64,000 bases of DNA from Aequitasia blattaphilus (GCF_024721305.1 NZ_JAMXOD010000004.1:124001-188000); one strand, 5' to 3'; positions 54,196-63,037 are shown, counted from the first letter of the stretch. Numbers and translations are program-made. Notes: a model not told the origin generated them from the letters alone.

Positions 54196-55583
54196 TGGCT
54201 GATATATTAAAGAGCACGCCTGTGCGTGAGCAGGATCCTGCTGAAAGAGCAAGAAACTTTGAAGAAGTATGTTATGGATATAATCAAGAAGAAGCTATGG
54301 ACGAAGCAACCAGATGCCTAAACTGTAAGAATGCAAGATGTATTCAAGGGTGCCCGGTGTCGATTAATATTCCTGGTTTTGTTATGAAGGTAAAAGATGG
54401 TGACATCAAAGGTGCCTATGATGTAATTAGTGAATCATCTGCTTTGCCTGCAGTATGTGGACGTGTTTGTCCTCAGGAGTCACAGTGTGAAGCGAAATGT
54501 GTTCGTGGTATAAAGGGAGATGCTGTATCCATCGGTAAATTAGAAAGATTTGTTGCCGATTATGCATTGAAAAACAACATTAACCCTAAGACACCTGAAA
54601 ATAAAAACGGACATAAGGTTGCTGTAATCGGATCTGGTCCTGCTGGATTAACTTGTGCCGGCGATCTTGCAAAGATGGGCTATGAAGTTACTGTTTTTGA
54701 AGCTTTACATGAGCTTGGTGGAGTTTTGGTTTACGGCATTCCTGAGTTCCGTTTACCAAAGCAAAAAGTAGTACAAAAAGAAATCGACAAGGTAAAAAGT
54801 CTTGGCGTAAAATTTGAAACAAATGTTGTAATCGGAAAATCTACTACCATCGATCAACTTATGGAAGAAGAAGGATTTGAAGCTGTATTTATTGGTTCCG
54901 GAGCAGGTCTTCCTATGTTTATGGGAATTCCAGGCGAAACAGCAAATGGTGTATTTTCTGCAAATGAGTATTTAACAAGAAGTAACTTGATGAAGGCATT
55001 TGATGATTCTTATGATACTCCAATATCTGCTGGAAAAAAAGTGGCAGTAGTTGGTGGTGGAAACGTTGCAATGGATGCTGCCAGAACCGCCCTTCGCCTA
55101 GGCGCAGAGGTTCATGTAGTGTACCGTCGTAGTGAAGAAGAACTTCCTGCCAGAGTAGAAGAAGTTCACCATGCAAAAGAAGAGGGTATTATCTTTGATT
55201 TATTGACTAATCCAACTGAGATTCTTGTTGATGACAAAGGCTGGGTAAAGGGAATGAGCTGTATTCGTATGGAACTTGGCGAACCAGATGCTTCTGGAAG
55301 AAGAAGACCTGTAGAAATCCCTGGATCAGAATTCGAAATCGAATTAGACACAGTGATTATGTCTCTTGGTACTTCACCAAACCCATTAATCGCTTCCACT
55401 ACAACAGGACTTGAAACAAACCGCAGAAAATGTATCGTTGCAGATGAAGAAAATGGTGCAACATCTAAAGCTCTTGTGTACGCAGGCGGAGATGCTGTTA
55501 CAGGTGCCGCAACTGTTATTCTTGCTATGGGAGCTGGAAGAGCAGGGGCAAAGGGTATTGATGAGGCTCTTTCAGGCAAATAA
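54195..55583 (+). CDS. nfnB: NADH-dependent reduced ferredoxin:NADP+ oxidoreductase, large subunit (GltD-like)
   Basis: The 462-residue large subunit. The N-terminal [4Fe-4S] region has CLNCKNARCIQGCP and CGRVCPQESQCEAKC. It is followed by the FAD loop GSGPAGLTCAGDLA, EALHELGGVLVYGIPEFRLP and the NADPH loop GGGNVAMDAARTALRLG. Alone it would be annotated as a glutamate synthase small subunit, but no gltA-like large subunit is present and it is fused by overlap (TAATG) to the NfnA-like gene. In the complex it holds the bifurcating FAD and the NADPH site. Confidence 0.87.
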   Translation: MADILKSTPVREQDPAERARNFEEVCYGYNQEEAMDEATRCLNCKNARCIQGCPVSINIPGFVMKVKDGDIKGAYDVISESSALPAVCGRVCPQESQCEAKCVRGIKGDAVSIGKLERFVADYALKNNINPKTPENKNGHKVAVIGSGPAGLTCAGDLAKMGYEVTVFEALHELGGVLVYGIPEFRLPKQKVVQKEIDKVKSLGVKFETNVVIGKSTTIDQLMEEEGFEAVFIGSGAGLPMFMGIPGETANGVFSANEYLTRSNLMKAFDDSYDTPISAGKKVAVVGGGNVAMDAARTALRLGAEVHVVYRRSEEELPARVEEVHHAKEEGIIFDLLTNPTEILVDDKGWVKGMSCIRMELGEPDASGRRRPVEIPGSEFEIELDTVIMSLGTSPNPLIASTTTGLETNRRKCIVADEENGATSKALVYAGGDAVTGAATVILAMGAGRAGAKGIDEALSGK

Positions 55584-55588
55584 GACGA

Positions 55589-56068
55589 ATGAAAATAACC
55601 CTTATAACCGTCGGAAAAATAAAAGAAAAATATTGGAAAGATGGGATAGCTGAATATTCAAAAAGACTTCAAAAATACTGTAAACTGGAGGTTCTTGAGG
55701 TTCCGGATGAAAAAACTCCTGATCAGGCAAGTGAGGCTGTTGAAAATAAGATTCGGGAAAAAGAGGGTGAGCGTATTCTTCGATTGATTCGAGAGGATTC
55801 TTACGTGATTGCTCTTGCAATCGAAGGATATAAACTGTCTTCTGAGGAATTATCTAAGAAAATCAATTCTCTTGGAATTAGTGGATGCAGCCATATATGC
55901 TTTGTAATTGGTGGATCAATAGGGCTTAGCGAGACGGTCTTAAAACGGGCGGACTATTCTCTTAGTTTTTCAGATATGACATTTCCTCACCAGATGATGA
56001 GGGTCATACTTTTGGAACAGATTTATCGTAGCTATCGTATCATTCATAATCAACCGTACCATAAATAA
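55589..56068 (+). CDS. rlmH: 23S rRNA (pseudouridine-1915-N3)-methyltransferase RlmH
   Basis: A 159-residue SPOUT methyltransferase acting on the assembled 70S ribosome at helix 69. It starts MKITLITVGKIKEKYW; the knotted SAM site is FVIGGSIGLSETV, followed by FSDMTFPHQMMRVILLEQIYRSYRI and HNQPYHK, the family C-terminus. It starts 5 nt after nfnB, so it is probably on that transcript, and is followed by a terminator. Confidence 0.96.
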   Translation: MKITLITVGKIKEKYWKDGIAEYSKRLQKYCKLEVLEVPDEKTPDQASEAVENKIREKEGERILRLIREDSYVIALAIEGYKLSSEELSKKINSLGISGCSHICFVIGGSIGLSETVLKRADYSLSFSDMTFPHQMMRVILLEQIYRSYRIIHNQPYHK

Positions 56069-56072
56069 ATAG

Positions 56073-56112
56073 AAGAGGAGGCGTTGTAGTAAGTTCTACA
56101 ATACCTCCTTTT
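56073..56112 (+). terminator. Terminator after rlmH
   Basis: AGGAGG-CG-TTGTAG (56076-56089) pairs with CTACAA-TA-CCTCCT (56096-56109) around TAAGTT, with one internal mismatch and one G-U, followed by TTT. Confidence 0.75.
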
Positions 56113-56116
56113 CTAT

Positions 56117-56274
56117 TATGATACCTACGGATTGTTTCCCACTTCGTGCTCTCACAATCCTAAAAACATTCGGAATCCGCCCGATCGGGCTACTTCCTCA
56201 TGTTTTTGCGACTTTCAAGGTCATGCTTCTGCATACGCGTATGCAAGCATGACTTTGAAAGTCTTGGTATCATA
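56117..56274. repeat. 158-bp cloverleaf-like structured element of unknown type
   Basis: An outer stem of 9 bp (TATGATACC 56117-56125 with GGTATCATA 56266-56274) encloses three hairpins. Stem A: GGATTGT (56129-56135)/ACAATCC (56154-56160) with inner CAC-TTC-GTG. Stem B: AAAAACAT (56162-56169)/ATGTTTTT (56200-56207), then GGAA/TTCC and inner palindrome GCCCGATCGGGC (56179-56190). Stem C: 56210-56236 with 56239-56263, about 25 bp with one G-U and a 2-nt bulge. Junction linkers are only one to three bases. It overlaps the final two codons and stop of the minus-strand gene. It may be a dispersed palindromic repeat, a non-autonomous mobile element or a structured RNA; no second copy was noticed in this window. 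Confidence 0.7.
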
Positions 56275-58774
56275 TGATGTGATTTTGTACCGCAATGTAG
56301 ATTGCGTCGGCTCTATTTTTAGCACCTAGTTTAATGTAAATGTTATTAATAAATTTTTTTACTCCATTAAGAGAAATGCCTAGTTGTTCTGCAATTTCGT
56401 TTCTTGTAAACCCTTGGGATAGGAGATTTAAAACAACGCGTTCTCTTTTTGTCAGGGCGAAGGTGTTGCTTCCAATTTTTCTTTTAGCGCTTTTATATGC
56501 ACTTCGAATATATTGTCGGCTGTCTTCATGTCTTTTTGCTTGAACTTCTAATTCTTTTACCCACTCCAAGTCAATGTCTAAATCTGTTCTTTGTTTAACG
56601 TAATAAAGAGTGGGAACAATTTGATTCCCAAATTCTACTATAGGCATCACAATTTTATTTTCATATACGTAATTATAGGTCTTGAGAAAATGTTCTACCG
56701 CTTTTTCTTTTTCCTGTTCCTGCATAAAATAAATTGCACTGATGACATGGTAATATATTTTCAAAATAAAGAGGCCTCTTTGCCCGAAGAGTGGCTCAAG
56801 GTGGAAGAGCATAGAGGCACTTTTTGTATAGTTGCTTATATGCATATTATAAAGTGCACTAAAGAAATAATTCCGCCCATTGCGAATTGGATACTCTTTA
56901 TACGATTCAAATTCTCCTTCTTTAATCCAATCAGCCACCTTATTCTCATCATCAACTTGAAAGTAAATTCCAGCATTTAAGAGTTCTTTCAATTTTGAGA
57001 GTGACAAATTTTGGTCTCCGGATACATACGTATTTAATAAATTCGTTTCCTGTACAACACCCTCGTAGTTTTTCTCACACAGCGCAATAAGAGCTAAAAT
57101 ATAGTGAGCTTGCATCGTAATATCGAACTGCTTCGTTAAAACAGATTTACTTATTGCAAGTCTTGCTGCCACTTTGCATTTATTAAATTCCTTTGTGTAA
57201 TAATAGGCCTCTGCTTCAAATAGATGTTCGAAACCATAATTACAATTCACACGTATTTTATCTCTTAGTTTGACAAAAGTATGAATATAATCAATCATTT
57301 CCTCCACATTTTTACTTCCATCACTTGGAAGATAGAAAACTGGATTTTCATCAAAATTTGCAAGGGTTCGATTGCCAATCAAAATATTCTCTTCCCATTC
57401 ATTAAGAGCACAATTTATGTATTCCATAGCCATTGTGTTATTCTTAATCAAGCTGATATCAGCCAGCATACAGTATATTTCCACAACTAGCTTCTTGCAA
57501 GGATTCTTTTTCTTTTCTACGGTTTTCAGCAAAGCTAAAAACATTCCTTTAGCATAATCTATTTGTCCACAGGTTACATATGTTTGCGCCAGATAAAAAT
57601 CAATCCATAAATTATCCTCCAATAATTCCTGAGGAGTGGAACCGTAAAAACTTTGTAAGTCTTTAGATAATGTATAAGAAGAACGGTCGAGTGATACAAG
57701 AGGTAATGTTTTTAAAAAGCCCTCGTGGTTTTCAACTTTCATAAACATTTCCATTGCCTCTTCATATTTTTTGCATTTAAAATACCATTCAGCAGCAGCA
57801 TTTAAGATGTTTCTTCTGTCTTCCTCACTTAAAACAATCAATTTCCCCTTTAGAAAGGTGTGATAGACTTTATGAAACGTAAAAACCTCTGTGTTGAAGT
57901 TAAAATCTACCAGTATATTCAATGAAATTTCCGAAAGAGTCTCTTCTGACGGATTTGGAAGAATCTGCTTCATTAGTCCTAATGAAAAGGAAGAAAAGAG
58001 GGAGCATTTAATCAAGGCAATCTGTATCTCCTGACTATAGTTTCCATAATAATGGTTTTCAAACAGTTCAAATAAGATCATATACGTTTTATTTTCATCC
58101 ATTGTTTCGCAAAGCATATCCAAAAAAATCGGCCAGCCATCTGTTTTTTTGAGAACCTCATCTAAAAATCTCCCATCAAGTACATAGTTATTTATTTCCA
58201 TATATTTTTTTGCATCTTCATAATCAAAAGCCAAATCATTTGCTGTTATTCTTGTATAAGATCCCGGATTTTTATAATCATCATAAAATGGATTTTTGTA
58301 GGAAGAGAGCCGCTCACAGCTGAGTAATATATGATGGGGAATAAATGCCTTCTCAAAGGTGTCAAGTTTAATACAGCGGTTGATAAATTGAAGGATATCT
58401 CTATTGGTTAAGATTTCATAATTGTCATAGATCACTGTAATTTCGATTTGCTCCTTGCTACAGGAACGCAAAAGGTGATAAAATTGAGTGAAATCTTCTA
58501 TATTCACCGGCATGGATATGTTTTTCAAAACAGACGCAACTCCTGGAAAACTACCAATCAGAGCACGAGAAAAAGTATTCCAGAAAAAATCGATATCATT
58601 TTCTAATTCTGTTATATTTATCCATATGCATGGAGTAGATAGTCGCGATATATACTCTCGAACCACAGTAGTTTTGCCGTATCCCGGAGGAGCCACAACT
58701 GTAATCAATGGACTCTGCAGTCCAGTCGTTAATAATGCTTCAACCTTTTCTTTAATTAAAATATGTTCTGCCAT
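56270..58774 (-). CDS. MalT-like ATP-dependent LuxR-family regulator
   Basis: An 834-residue large LuxR-type transcription factor. An N-terminal STAND ATPase has Walker A APPGYGKTT at 28-36 and IYDNYE further on. A long middle part of TPR-like helices (about 330-750) follows, and a C-terminal LuxR helix-turn-helix (about 772-830) reads LTKRERVVLNLLSQGFTRNEIAEQLGISLNGVKKFINNIYIKLGAKNRADAI. MalT uses such a layout to sense a small molecule with ATP; the inducer here is unknown. GAGGTG precedes the ATG. No structural genes are adjacent on its strand. A structured element overlaps its stop, and a palindrome lies near -41.5 of its promoter. Confidence 0.9.
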   Translation of the reverse strand: MAEHILIKEKVEALLTTGLQSPLITVVAPPGYGKTTVVREYISRLSTPCIWINITELENDIDFFWNTFSRALIGSFPGVASVLKNISMPVNIEDFTQFYHLLRSCSKEQIEITVIYDNYEILTNRDILQFINRCIKLDTFEKAFIPHHILLSCERLSSYKNPFYDDYKNPGSYTRITANDLAFDYEDAKKYMEINNYVLDGRFLDEVLKKTDGWPIFLDMLCETMDENKTYMILFELFENHYYGNYSQEIQIALIKCSLFSSFSLGLMKQILPNPSEETLSEISLNILVDFNFNTEVFTFHKVYHTFLKGKLIVLSEEDRRNILNAAAEWYFKCKKYEEAMEMFMKVENHEGFLKTLPLVSLDRSSYTLSKDLQSFYGSTPQELLEDNLWIDFYLAQTYVTCGQIDYAKGMFLALLKTVEKKKNPCKKLVVEIYCMLADISLIKNNTMAMEYINCALNEWEENILIGNRTLANFDENPVFYLPSDGSKNVEEMIDYIHTFVKLRDKIRVNCNYGFEHLFEAEAYYYTKEFNKCKVAARLAISKSVLTKQFDITMQAHYILALIALCEKNYEGVVQETNLLNTYVSGDQNLSLSKLKELLNAGIYFQVDDENKVADWIKEGEFESYKEYPIRNGRNYFFSALYNMHISNYTKSASMLFHLEPLFGQRGLFILKIYYHVISAIYFMQEQEKEKAVEHFLKTYNYVYENKIVMPIVEFGNQIVPTLYYVKQRTDLDIDLEWVKELEVQAKRHEDSRQYIRSAYKSAKRKIGSNTFALTKRERVVLNLLSQGFTRNEIAEQLGISLNGVKKFINNIYIKLGAKNRADAIYIAVQNHII

Positions 58775-58792
58775 ACAATCACCTCTAGACTT

Positions 58793-58834
58793 ATAATATC
58801 ATGATTAAAAAGACATTTGGTACCCAAAAGGGTA
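58793..58834 (-). promoter_or_regulatory. Promoter of the LuxR-type gene with activator-site-like dyad
   Basis: Minus strand TATTAT (58798-58793) as -10 with a very poor -35 (ACCAAA 17 bp upstream). The perfect dyad TACCC-AAAA-GGGTA (58821-58834) is centred at 58827.5, about 41.5 bases upstream of the predicted start near 58786, the standard position of an activator contacting RNA polymerase. Confidence 0.4.
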
Positions 58835-59081
58835 GTGTTTTTTAGAATTTTTTCTTCAAAAGGTTAGTACATGCACTTTCATACCATGATAAATTATACC
58901 TGTACAAAGGAATGGATTTCACTCCATAAATGGCTGTTTCATTGTGTATGTCGTTTGTTGTAAGCACACTAAATAACTTCGTTTATTGCCTTATCCCCAA
59001 TAAAGCAAATATTAGTATTATATGATTCAGCCATTACCTGTACACTCATAATAAAATAAACGTGGAAATTTCTCCTAAAGA

Positions 59082-59103
59082 TGGTAAAATGTATATGTTA
59101 TAC
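59082..59103 (+). promoter_or_regulatory. Extended -10 promoter of phoH with adjacent dyad
   Basis: TGG-TAAAAT (59082-59090) is an extended -10; the -35 region is weak. It is directly followed by the inverted repeat GTATA-TGT-TATAC (59091-59103) across the predicted start. Confidence 0.4.
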
Positions 59104-59127
59104 ATACCACTTTAAGGAGATTTTTTT

Positions 59128-60120
59128 ATGAATACAATGGAAGCAGTAATAGAAATACCTTCAGAATATGAAAGTAATGTTTTTGGAATACAGGATTTAT
59201 ATGCAAAAAAAATCGAAAGAACACTTCATGTTACATTAATATCCAGAGACAACCATGTGAAACTTATGGGAAACCCGCCTCAAGTTGAGGGGGCAAAAAA
59301 AGTATTACAAGCTCTGGTTGATCTTGCAAAACGCGGGAATGACATTACGGAACAGAATGTCGATTATGCATTGTCTCTTGTTTTAGAAAATAGTAATGCC
59401 GATTTGGTTGAAATTGATAAAGATGTTGTGAACCATACCCTTCAGGGAAGACCCATTAAACCGAAAACATTTGGTCAAAAAAAATACATCGATTCCATAC
59501 GAAAAAACATGATTACTTTTGGAATCGGACCTGCCGGAACCGGTAAAACTTACCTTGCTATGGCTATGGCTATTGCAGCATTTAAAACAAATGAGGTAAG
59601 TCGGATTATATTAACCAGACCTGCTATTGAAGCCGGTGAAAAGCTAGGATTTCTTCCTGGTGATTTACAAAGTAAAATCGATCCCTATTTACGCCCATTA
59701 TATGATGCACTCTATCAGATTATGGGGGCAGAGAGCTTTATTAAGAACTCGGAAAAGGGTCTAATAGAAGTAGCTCCCTTAGCTTATATGAGAGGAAGAA
59801 CTCTGGACAACGCATTTATTATTTTAGACGAGGCACAAAATACCACCCCAGCGCAGATGAAGATGTTTTTAACCCGTATTGGGTTTGGCTCAAAAGTTGT
59901 TGTCACTGGTGATGCAACCCAGAAAGATTTACCGAAAGGACAAGCTTCCGGACTAGATGTAGCCGTAAATATTGTTGGTAAAATTGATGACATTGGTATC
60001 TGTCAATTAAGCAGTAAAGATGTCGTAAGACATCCCTTGGTGCAGAAAATCGTAAAAGCTTATGAAGATTTCGAAAAGAAAGAAAAGGGAAGAGGACAGA
60101 GGAAGAGGAAACGACTATGA
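59128..60120 (+). CDS. phoH: PhoH-like ATPase
   Basis: A 330-residue cytosolic P-loop protein with an N-terminal KH-like part (about 1-75) and the PhoH domain: Walker A GPAGTGKT at 134-141, LTRPAIEAGEKLGFLPGDL and the Walker B region FIILDEAQNTTPAQMK. PhoH proteins are RNA-linked ATPases, usually encoded with ybeY as here. The stop overlaps the ybeY ATG (ATGA), so the two are translationally coupled. AAGGAG precedes the ATG. Confidence 0.95.
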   Translation: MNTMEAVIEIPSEYESNVFGIQDLYAKKIERTLHVTLISRDNHVKLMGNPPQVEGAKKVLQALVDLAKRGNDITEQNVDYALSLVLENSNADLVEIDKDVVNHTLQGRPIKPKTFGQKKYIDSIRKNMITFGIGPAGTGKTYLAMAMAIAAFKTNEVSRIILTRPAIEAGEKLGFLPGDLQSKIDPYLRPLYDALYQIMGAESFIKNSEKGLIEVAPLAYMRGRTLDNAFIILDEAQNTTPAQMKMFLTRIGFGSKVVVTGDATQKDLPKGQASGLDVAVNIVGKIDDIGICQLSSKDVVRHPLVQKIVKAYEDFEKKEKGRGQRKRKRL

Positions 60121-60605
60121 CACTATACTACGATGAGACCGGGGACACGAAGCTCCCTTTTGAATCTTTATCAATTGCTGAAACCGTTATACAAGGAACA
60201 TTACGTTATCTGGAGTCTCCATATGATGCCGAGGTAAATCTATTATTAACCATGAATAATGAAATACGTGAAATCAATCAGGAACATAGAAATATAGATA
60301 AGGCAACTGATGTTTTGTCTTTTCCTGCAATTGATTTTGAAGTTCCAGGTGATTTCTCGGATGTCTCAACCTTTGATTTAAACCCTGAAACCAAAGAATT
60401 AATTCTGGGTGACATCGTAATATCAAAAGAAAAAGTTCTGTCACAAGGGGATGAATATGGTCACAGCCCCCTGCGAGAATACGCTTTTCTAATCGTTCAT
60501 TCTGTGTTACACTTAGTTGGATATGACCATATGGAAGAAGATGAAAAAGAAACAATGGAACGGATTCAAAAAGCCATTATGGAATATTTGAAAATTAGTA
60601 GATAG
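60117..60605 (+). CDS. ybeY: Endoribonuclease YbeY (rRNA maturation factor)
   Basis: A 162-residue zinc-dependent RNase involved in 16S rRNA 3' end maturation and ribosome quality control. The zinc motif HSVLHLVGYDH has His128, His132 and His138. Upstream, NKATDVLSFP (as DKATDVLSFPA) and LGDIVIS are family signatures. It overlaps phoH by four bases, and a flippase gene follows 11 nt later. Confidence 0.95.
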   Translation: MTLYYDETGDTKLPFESLSIAETVIQGTLRYLESPYDAEVNLLLTMNNEIREINQEHRNIDKATDVLSFPAIDFEVPGDFSDVSTFDLNPETKELILGDIVISKEKVLSQGDEYGHSPLREYAFLIVHSVLHLVGYDHMEEDEKETMERIQKAIMEYLKISR

Positions 60606-60616
60606 TGGAGTGAAGA

Positions 60617-62272
60617 ATGAGCAATACAAATAAGTCAAAAGGAAACAACTTTTTATTACAAGGTTCTATTTTAGCAATCGCAGGAATCATCACAAAAATC
60701 ATTGGACTTGTTTACCGGGTTCCATTAAATAATATTATCGGACCAGAGGGGATGGGATATTACTCCGTTGCATACGGAATCTATGTCGTCGCTCTAACGC
60801 TCACATCTTACAGTCTGCCATTGGCTGTTTCAAAGCTTGTGTCAGCACGTGTAGCAAAAAGACAGTATAAAAATGCATACAAGGTATTCTTAGGAGCACT
60901 TTTCTTTGCTTTAGTCGTGGGCGGGCTCACGACTCTGTTTTTGTTTTTTGGCGCAGGATTTCTTTCGTCTTACGTTATGAATATGGCCATGGCCGCTTAT
61001 TCCCTTCGTGTTTTAGCACCCTGCATCGTGATTGTTGCATTGCTTGGTGTAATACGTGGTTTTTTTCAAGGAATGGGCTCTATGGTTCCAACGGCAATCT
61101 CCCAAGTCATTGAACAAATTGTAAATGCAGTTGTCAGTATTTCCGGAGCTTATCTGCTATTTAAAGCAGGAACAGCCCTTGGTAAAGAACAAAATAACCC
61201 TTCCCTTGCTTATGCATATGGAGCCACTGGTGGTACACTTGGAACAGTAATGGGTGCTTTCTTTGCCCTTGTTTTTATGGCTCTAATTTTCTTTAGCTAC
61301 AAAAAATACTACAAAAGGAAAATGCAAAAGGACGTAACGAAAAAGACAGAATCTTACAAAAGTCTTTTTATTGCATTAATACTAACCATAACCCCTGTTA
61401 TTTTAAGTTCGGCAATCAATAGTATCAGCGATATTTTAGATGTTGCCATCTACAACGGTGTGATGGCCGCTCAAGGTGTACCAAAACGGGAATTTGCTAA
61501 AATCCTAGGTGAATTCAGTGGAAAATACGTAACAATAACTCTTGTTCCTTTGTCGGTTTCCATGGCAGTATCTTCCTCCTTTATTCCCAGCCTTGTAGCT
61601 GCAATGCAGGAAGGAAAGAAAAAGCCTGTTTTTCAGAAAATCGATGCTAGCATACGCTTTAATATGATGATTGCAATTCCAAGTGCCGTAGGTCTCTTTG
61701 TCCTGGCACGTCCTATACTAGATTTACTTTTTACTTCGGATAATACCTTGGCGGGCAGTATGCTTCATCTAGGTGCAGTCAGTGTGATTTTTTTCTGTCT
61801 GGGAAATATTACAACCTCTATCTTAATTGGACTAGACGAGATGCTGCTGCCAGTGAAAAACTCAGTAATTGCCCTTATTATTTATATTGCCAGTTTATGT
61901 CTTATGCTAATCGTATTTAAATGGGGAATCTATTCGGTTATTTGGGGACGTATTATTTTTTCTTTGGCATTAAGCATCTTTAATAGTCGTTCTATTAAGC
62001 ATTGTATCGGGTACGTACAAGAGCTTAAAAGAGCAGTTATTATTCCAGGTATTGCATCACTTATTATGGGAGTTGTTACATTCCTCATACATTTAGTGAT
62101 CGAATTATTTATCCCTGGTAAGCTGGCAACTCTGATTGCTTGCCTGGTTGCCGTAAGTACCTATAGCATTTCACTGGTATTACTTGGTGGAATCACTCAA
62201 GAAGAAATGAATGCAATGCCTAAGGGACGCACCTTAGTGAAAATCGCAAAAAAATTACATCTATATAGATAG
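60617..62272 (+). CDS. Polysaccharide/lipid flippase of the MOP superfamily (SpoVB-like)
   Basis: A 551-residue integral membrane protein with about 14 hydrophobic helices. It starts KGNNFLLQGSILAIAGIITKIIGLVYRVPLNNIIGPEGMGYYSVAY, the start pattern of Firmicute SpoVB/YabM/MurJ-like lipid II or polysaccharide flippases. It probably moves a lipid-linked cell-wall precursor across the membrane. Whether it is SpoVB (spore cortex) or a vegetative member cannot be told from sequence. GGAG precedes the ATG. Confidence 0.85.
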   Translation: MSNTNKSKGNNFLLQGSILAIAGIITKIIGLVYRVPLNNIIGPEGMGYYSVAYGIYVVALTLTSYSLPLAVSKLVSARVAKRQYKNAYKVFLGALFFALVVGGLTTLFLFFGAGFLSSYVMNMAMAAYSLRVLAPCIVIVALLGVIRGFFQGMGSMVPTAISQVIEQIVNAVVSISGAYLLFKAGTALGKEQNNPSLAYAYGATGGTLGTVMGAFFALVFMALIFFSYKKYYKRKMQKDVTKKTESYKSLFIALILTITPVILSSAINSISDILDVAIYNGVMAAQGVPKREFAKILGEFSGKYVTITLVPLSVSMAVSSSFIPSLVAAMQEGKKKPVFQKIDASIRFNMMIAIPSAVGLFVLARPILDLLFTSDNTLAGSMLHLGAVSVIFFCLGNITTSILIGLDEMLLPVKNSVIALIIYIASLCLMLIVFKWGIYSVIWGRIIFSLALSIFNSRSIKHCIGYVQELKRAVIIPGIASLIMGVVTFLIHLVIELFIPGKLATLIACLVAVSTYSISLVLLGGITQEEMNAMPKGRTLVKIAKKLHLYR

Positions 62273-62292
62273 TATAAAAAAAAGAGGATTCT

Positions 62293-62514
62293 ATGGACGA
62301 AAAAAAAATCAAACGCATTAATGAATTATATAAAAAATCAAAAGAAGGTAAACTCTCGGTAGAGGAACAAAAGGAACAGCAAATTTTACGGAAAGAATAT
62401 ATTGAAAGTGTGAAAGGGAATCTGAAAAATCATCTTCATAATATATCCATTAAAGAAAAGGACGGGAGTATCACACATCTTGGAGAAAAGTATGGAGACA
62501 AAAAGGGAAATTAG
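62293..62514 (+). CDS. DUF896 (YnzC-like) small protein
   Basis: A 73-residue, highly charged two-helix protein: KIKRINELYKKSKEGKLSVEEQKEQQILRKEYIESVKGNLKNHL is the DUF896 pattern of a helical hairpin. In Bacillus YnzC is linked to the SOS operon; the function is unknown. AAGAGG precedes the ATG. Its 3' end overlaps the cyclo-ligase gene by 23 bases. Confidence 0.88.
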   Translation: MDEKKIKRINELYKKSKEGKLSVEEQKEQQILRKEYIESVKGNLKNHLHNISIKEKDGSITHLGEKYGDKKGN

Positions 62515-63037
62515 AGCGCTCTTATTGAAAAAACGCGGGGAGCTCTCCAAGGACTTTATGTTACAAAGCAGTGCAGAGATTACAGCAAAAATTCTTACTT
62601 TAAAAGAATTTATCAATACGAATAATATTTATCTTTACTGTGATATGCGTAACGAAGTTCTTACAACAAATTTAATACAAATTTCCATGAAACAAAATAA
62701 AACAGTATGGCTTCCTAAAACCTATGGTAAGACCATGAAGTTTCACCGTTTTACAGGATTTGATGATTTAACTATCGGAAATTTTCAAGTACGTGAGCCA
62801 AATAATCGGGATGTTCCCAGGGAAGAAAATGGATTCGTTTTAGTCCCAGGTTTAGCCTTTGACCTGAAAAAGCACCGTTTAGGTTATGGAATGGGTTATT
62901 ATGACCAGTATTTAAAGGAACATAATACGCTTACAAAAGCTGGAATTGCATATGATTTCCAGCTTCTTGCCACGCTCCCAAAAGAGTCTTATGATGTTCC
63001 TATGGATTACATTGTAACAGATAGGAGATTAATATGA
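62492..63037 (+). CDS. 5-formyltetrahydrofolate cyclo-ligase
   Basis: Converts 5-formyl-THF to 5,10-methenyl-THF with ATP, returning a storage form to the one-carbon pool. The 181-residue protein has KREIRALLLKKR at the start, an ATP-site NNIYLYCDMRNE region and the signature LVPGLAFDLKKHRLGYGMGYYDQYL. ATG 62492 is preferred, with GGAG seven to ten bases upstream; TTG 62480 is the only earlier option. It overlaps the DUF896 gene and, by four bases, the DUF4250 gene, so the small cluster is translated together. Confidence 0.92.
   Translation: METKREIRALLLKKRGELSKDFMLQSSAEITAKILTLKEFINTNNIYLYCDMRNEVLTTNLIQISMKQNKTVWLPKTYGKTMKFHRFTGFDDLTIGNFQVREPNNRDVPREENGFVLVPGLAFDLKKHRLGYGMGYYDQYLKEHNTLTKAGIAYDFQLLATLPKESYDVPMDYIVTDRRLI

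Larger units (their letters stand above)
58775..59127. other. Intergenic region between divergent LuxR-type gene and phoH
   Basis: 353 bp without a gene. It holds the two divergent promoters, the dyad TACCC-AAAA-GGGTA (58821-58834), the dyad ATGGA-N6-TCCAT around 58914-58929, and GTATA-TGT-TATAC (59091-59103) at the phoH start region. No RNA gene, terminator or short coding frame with a good ribosome binding site is seen in the central 58850-59040 stretch. Confidence 0.6.
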
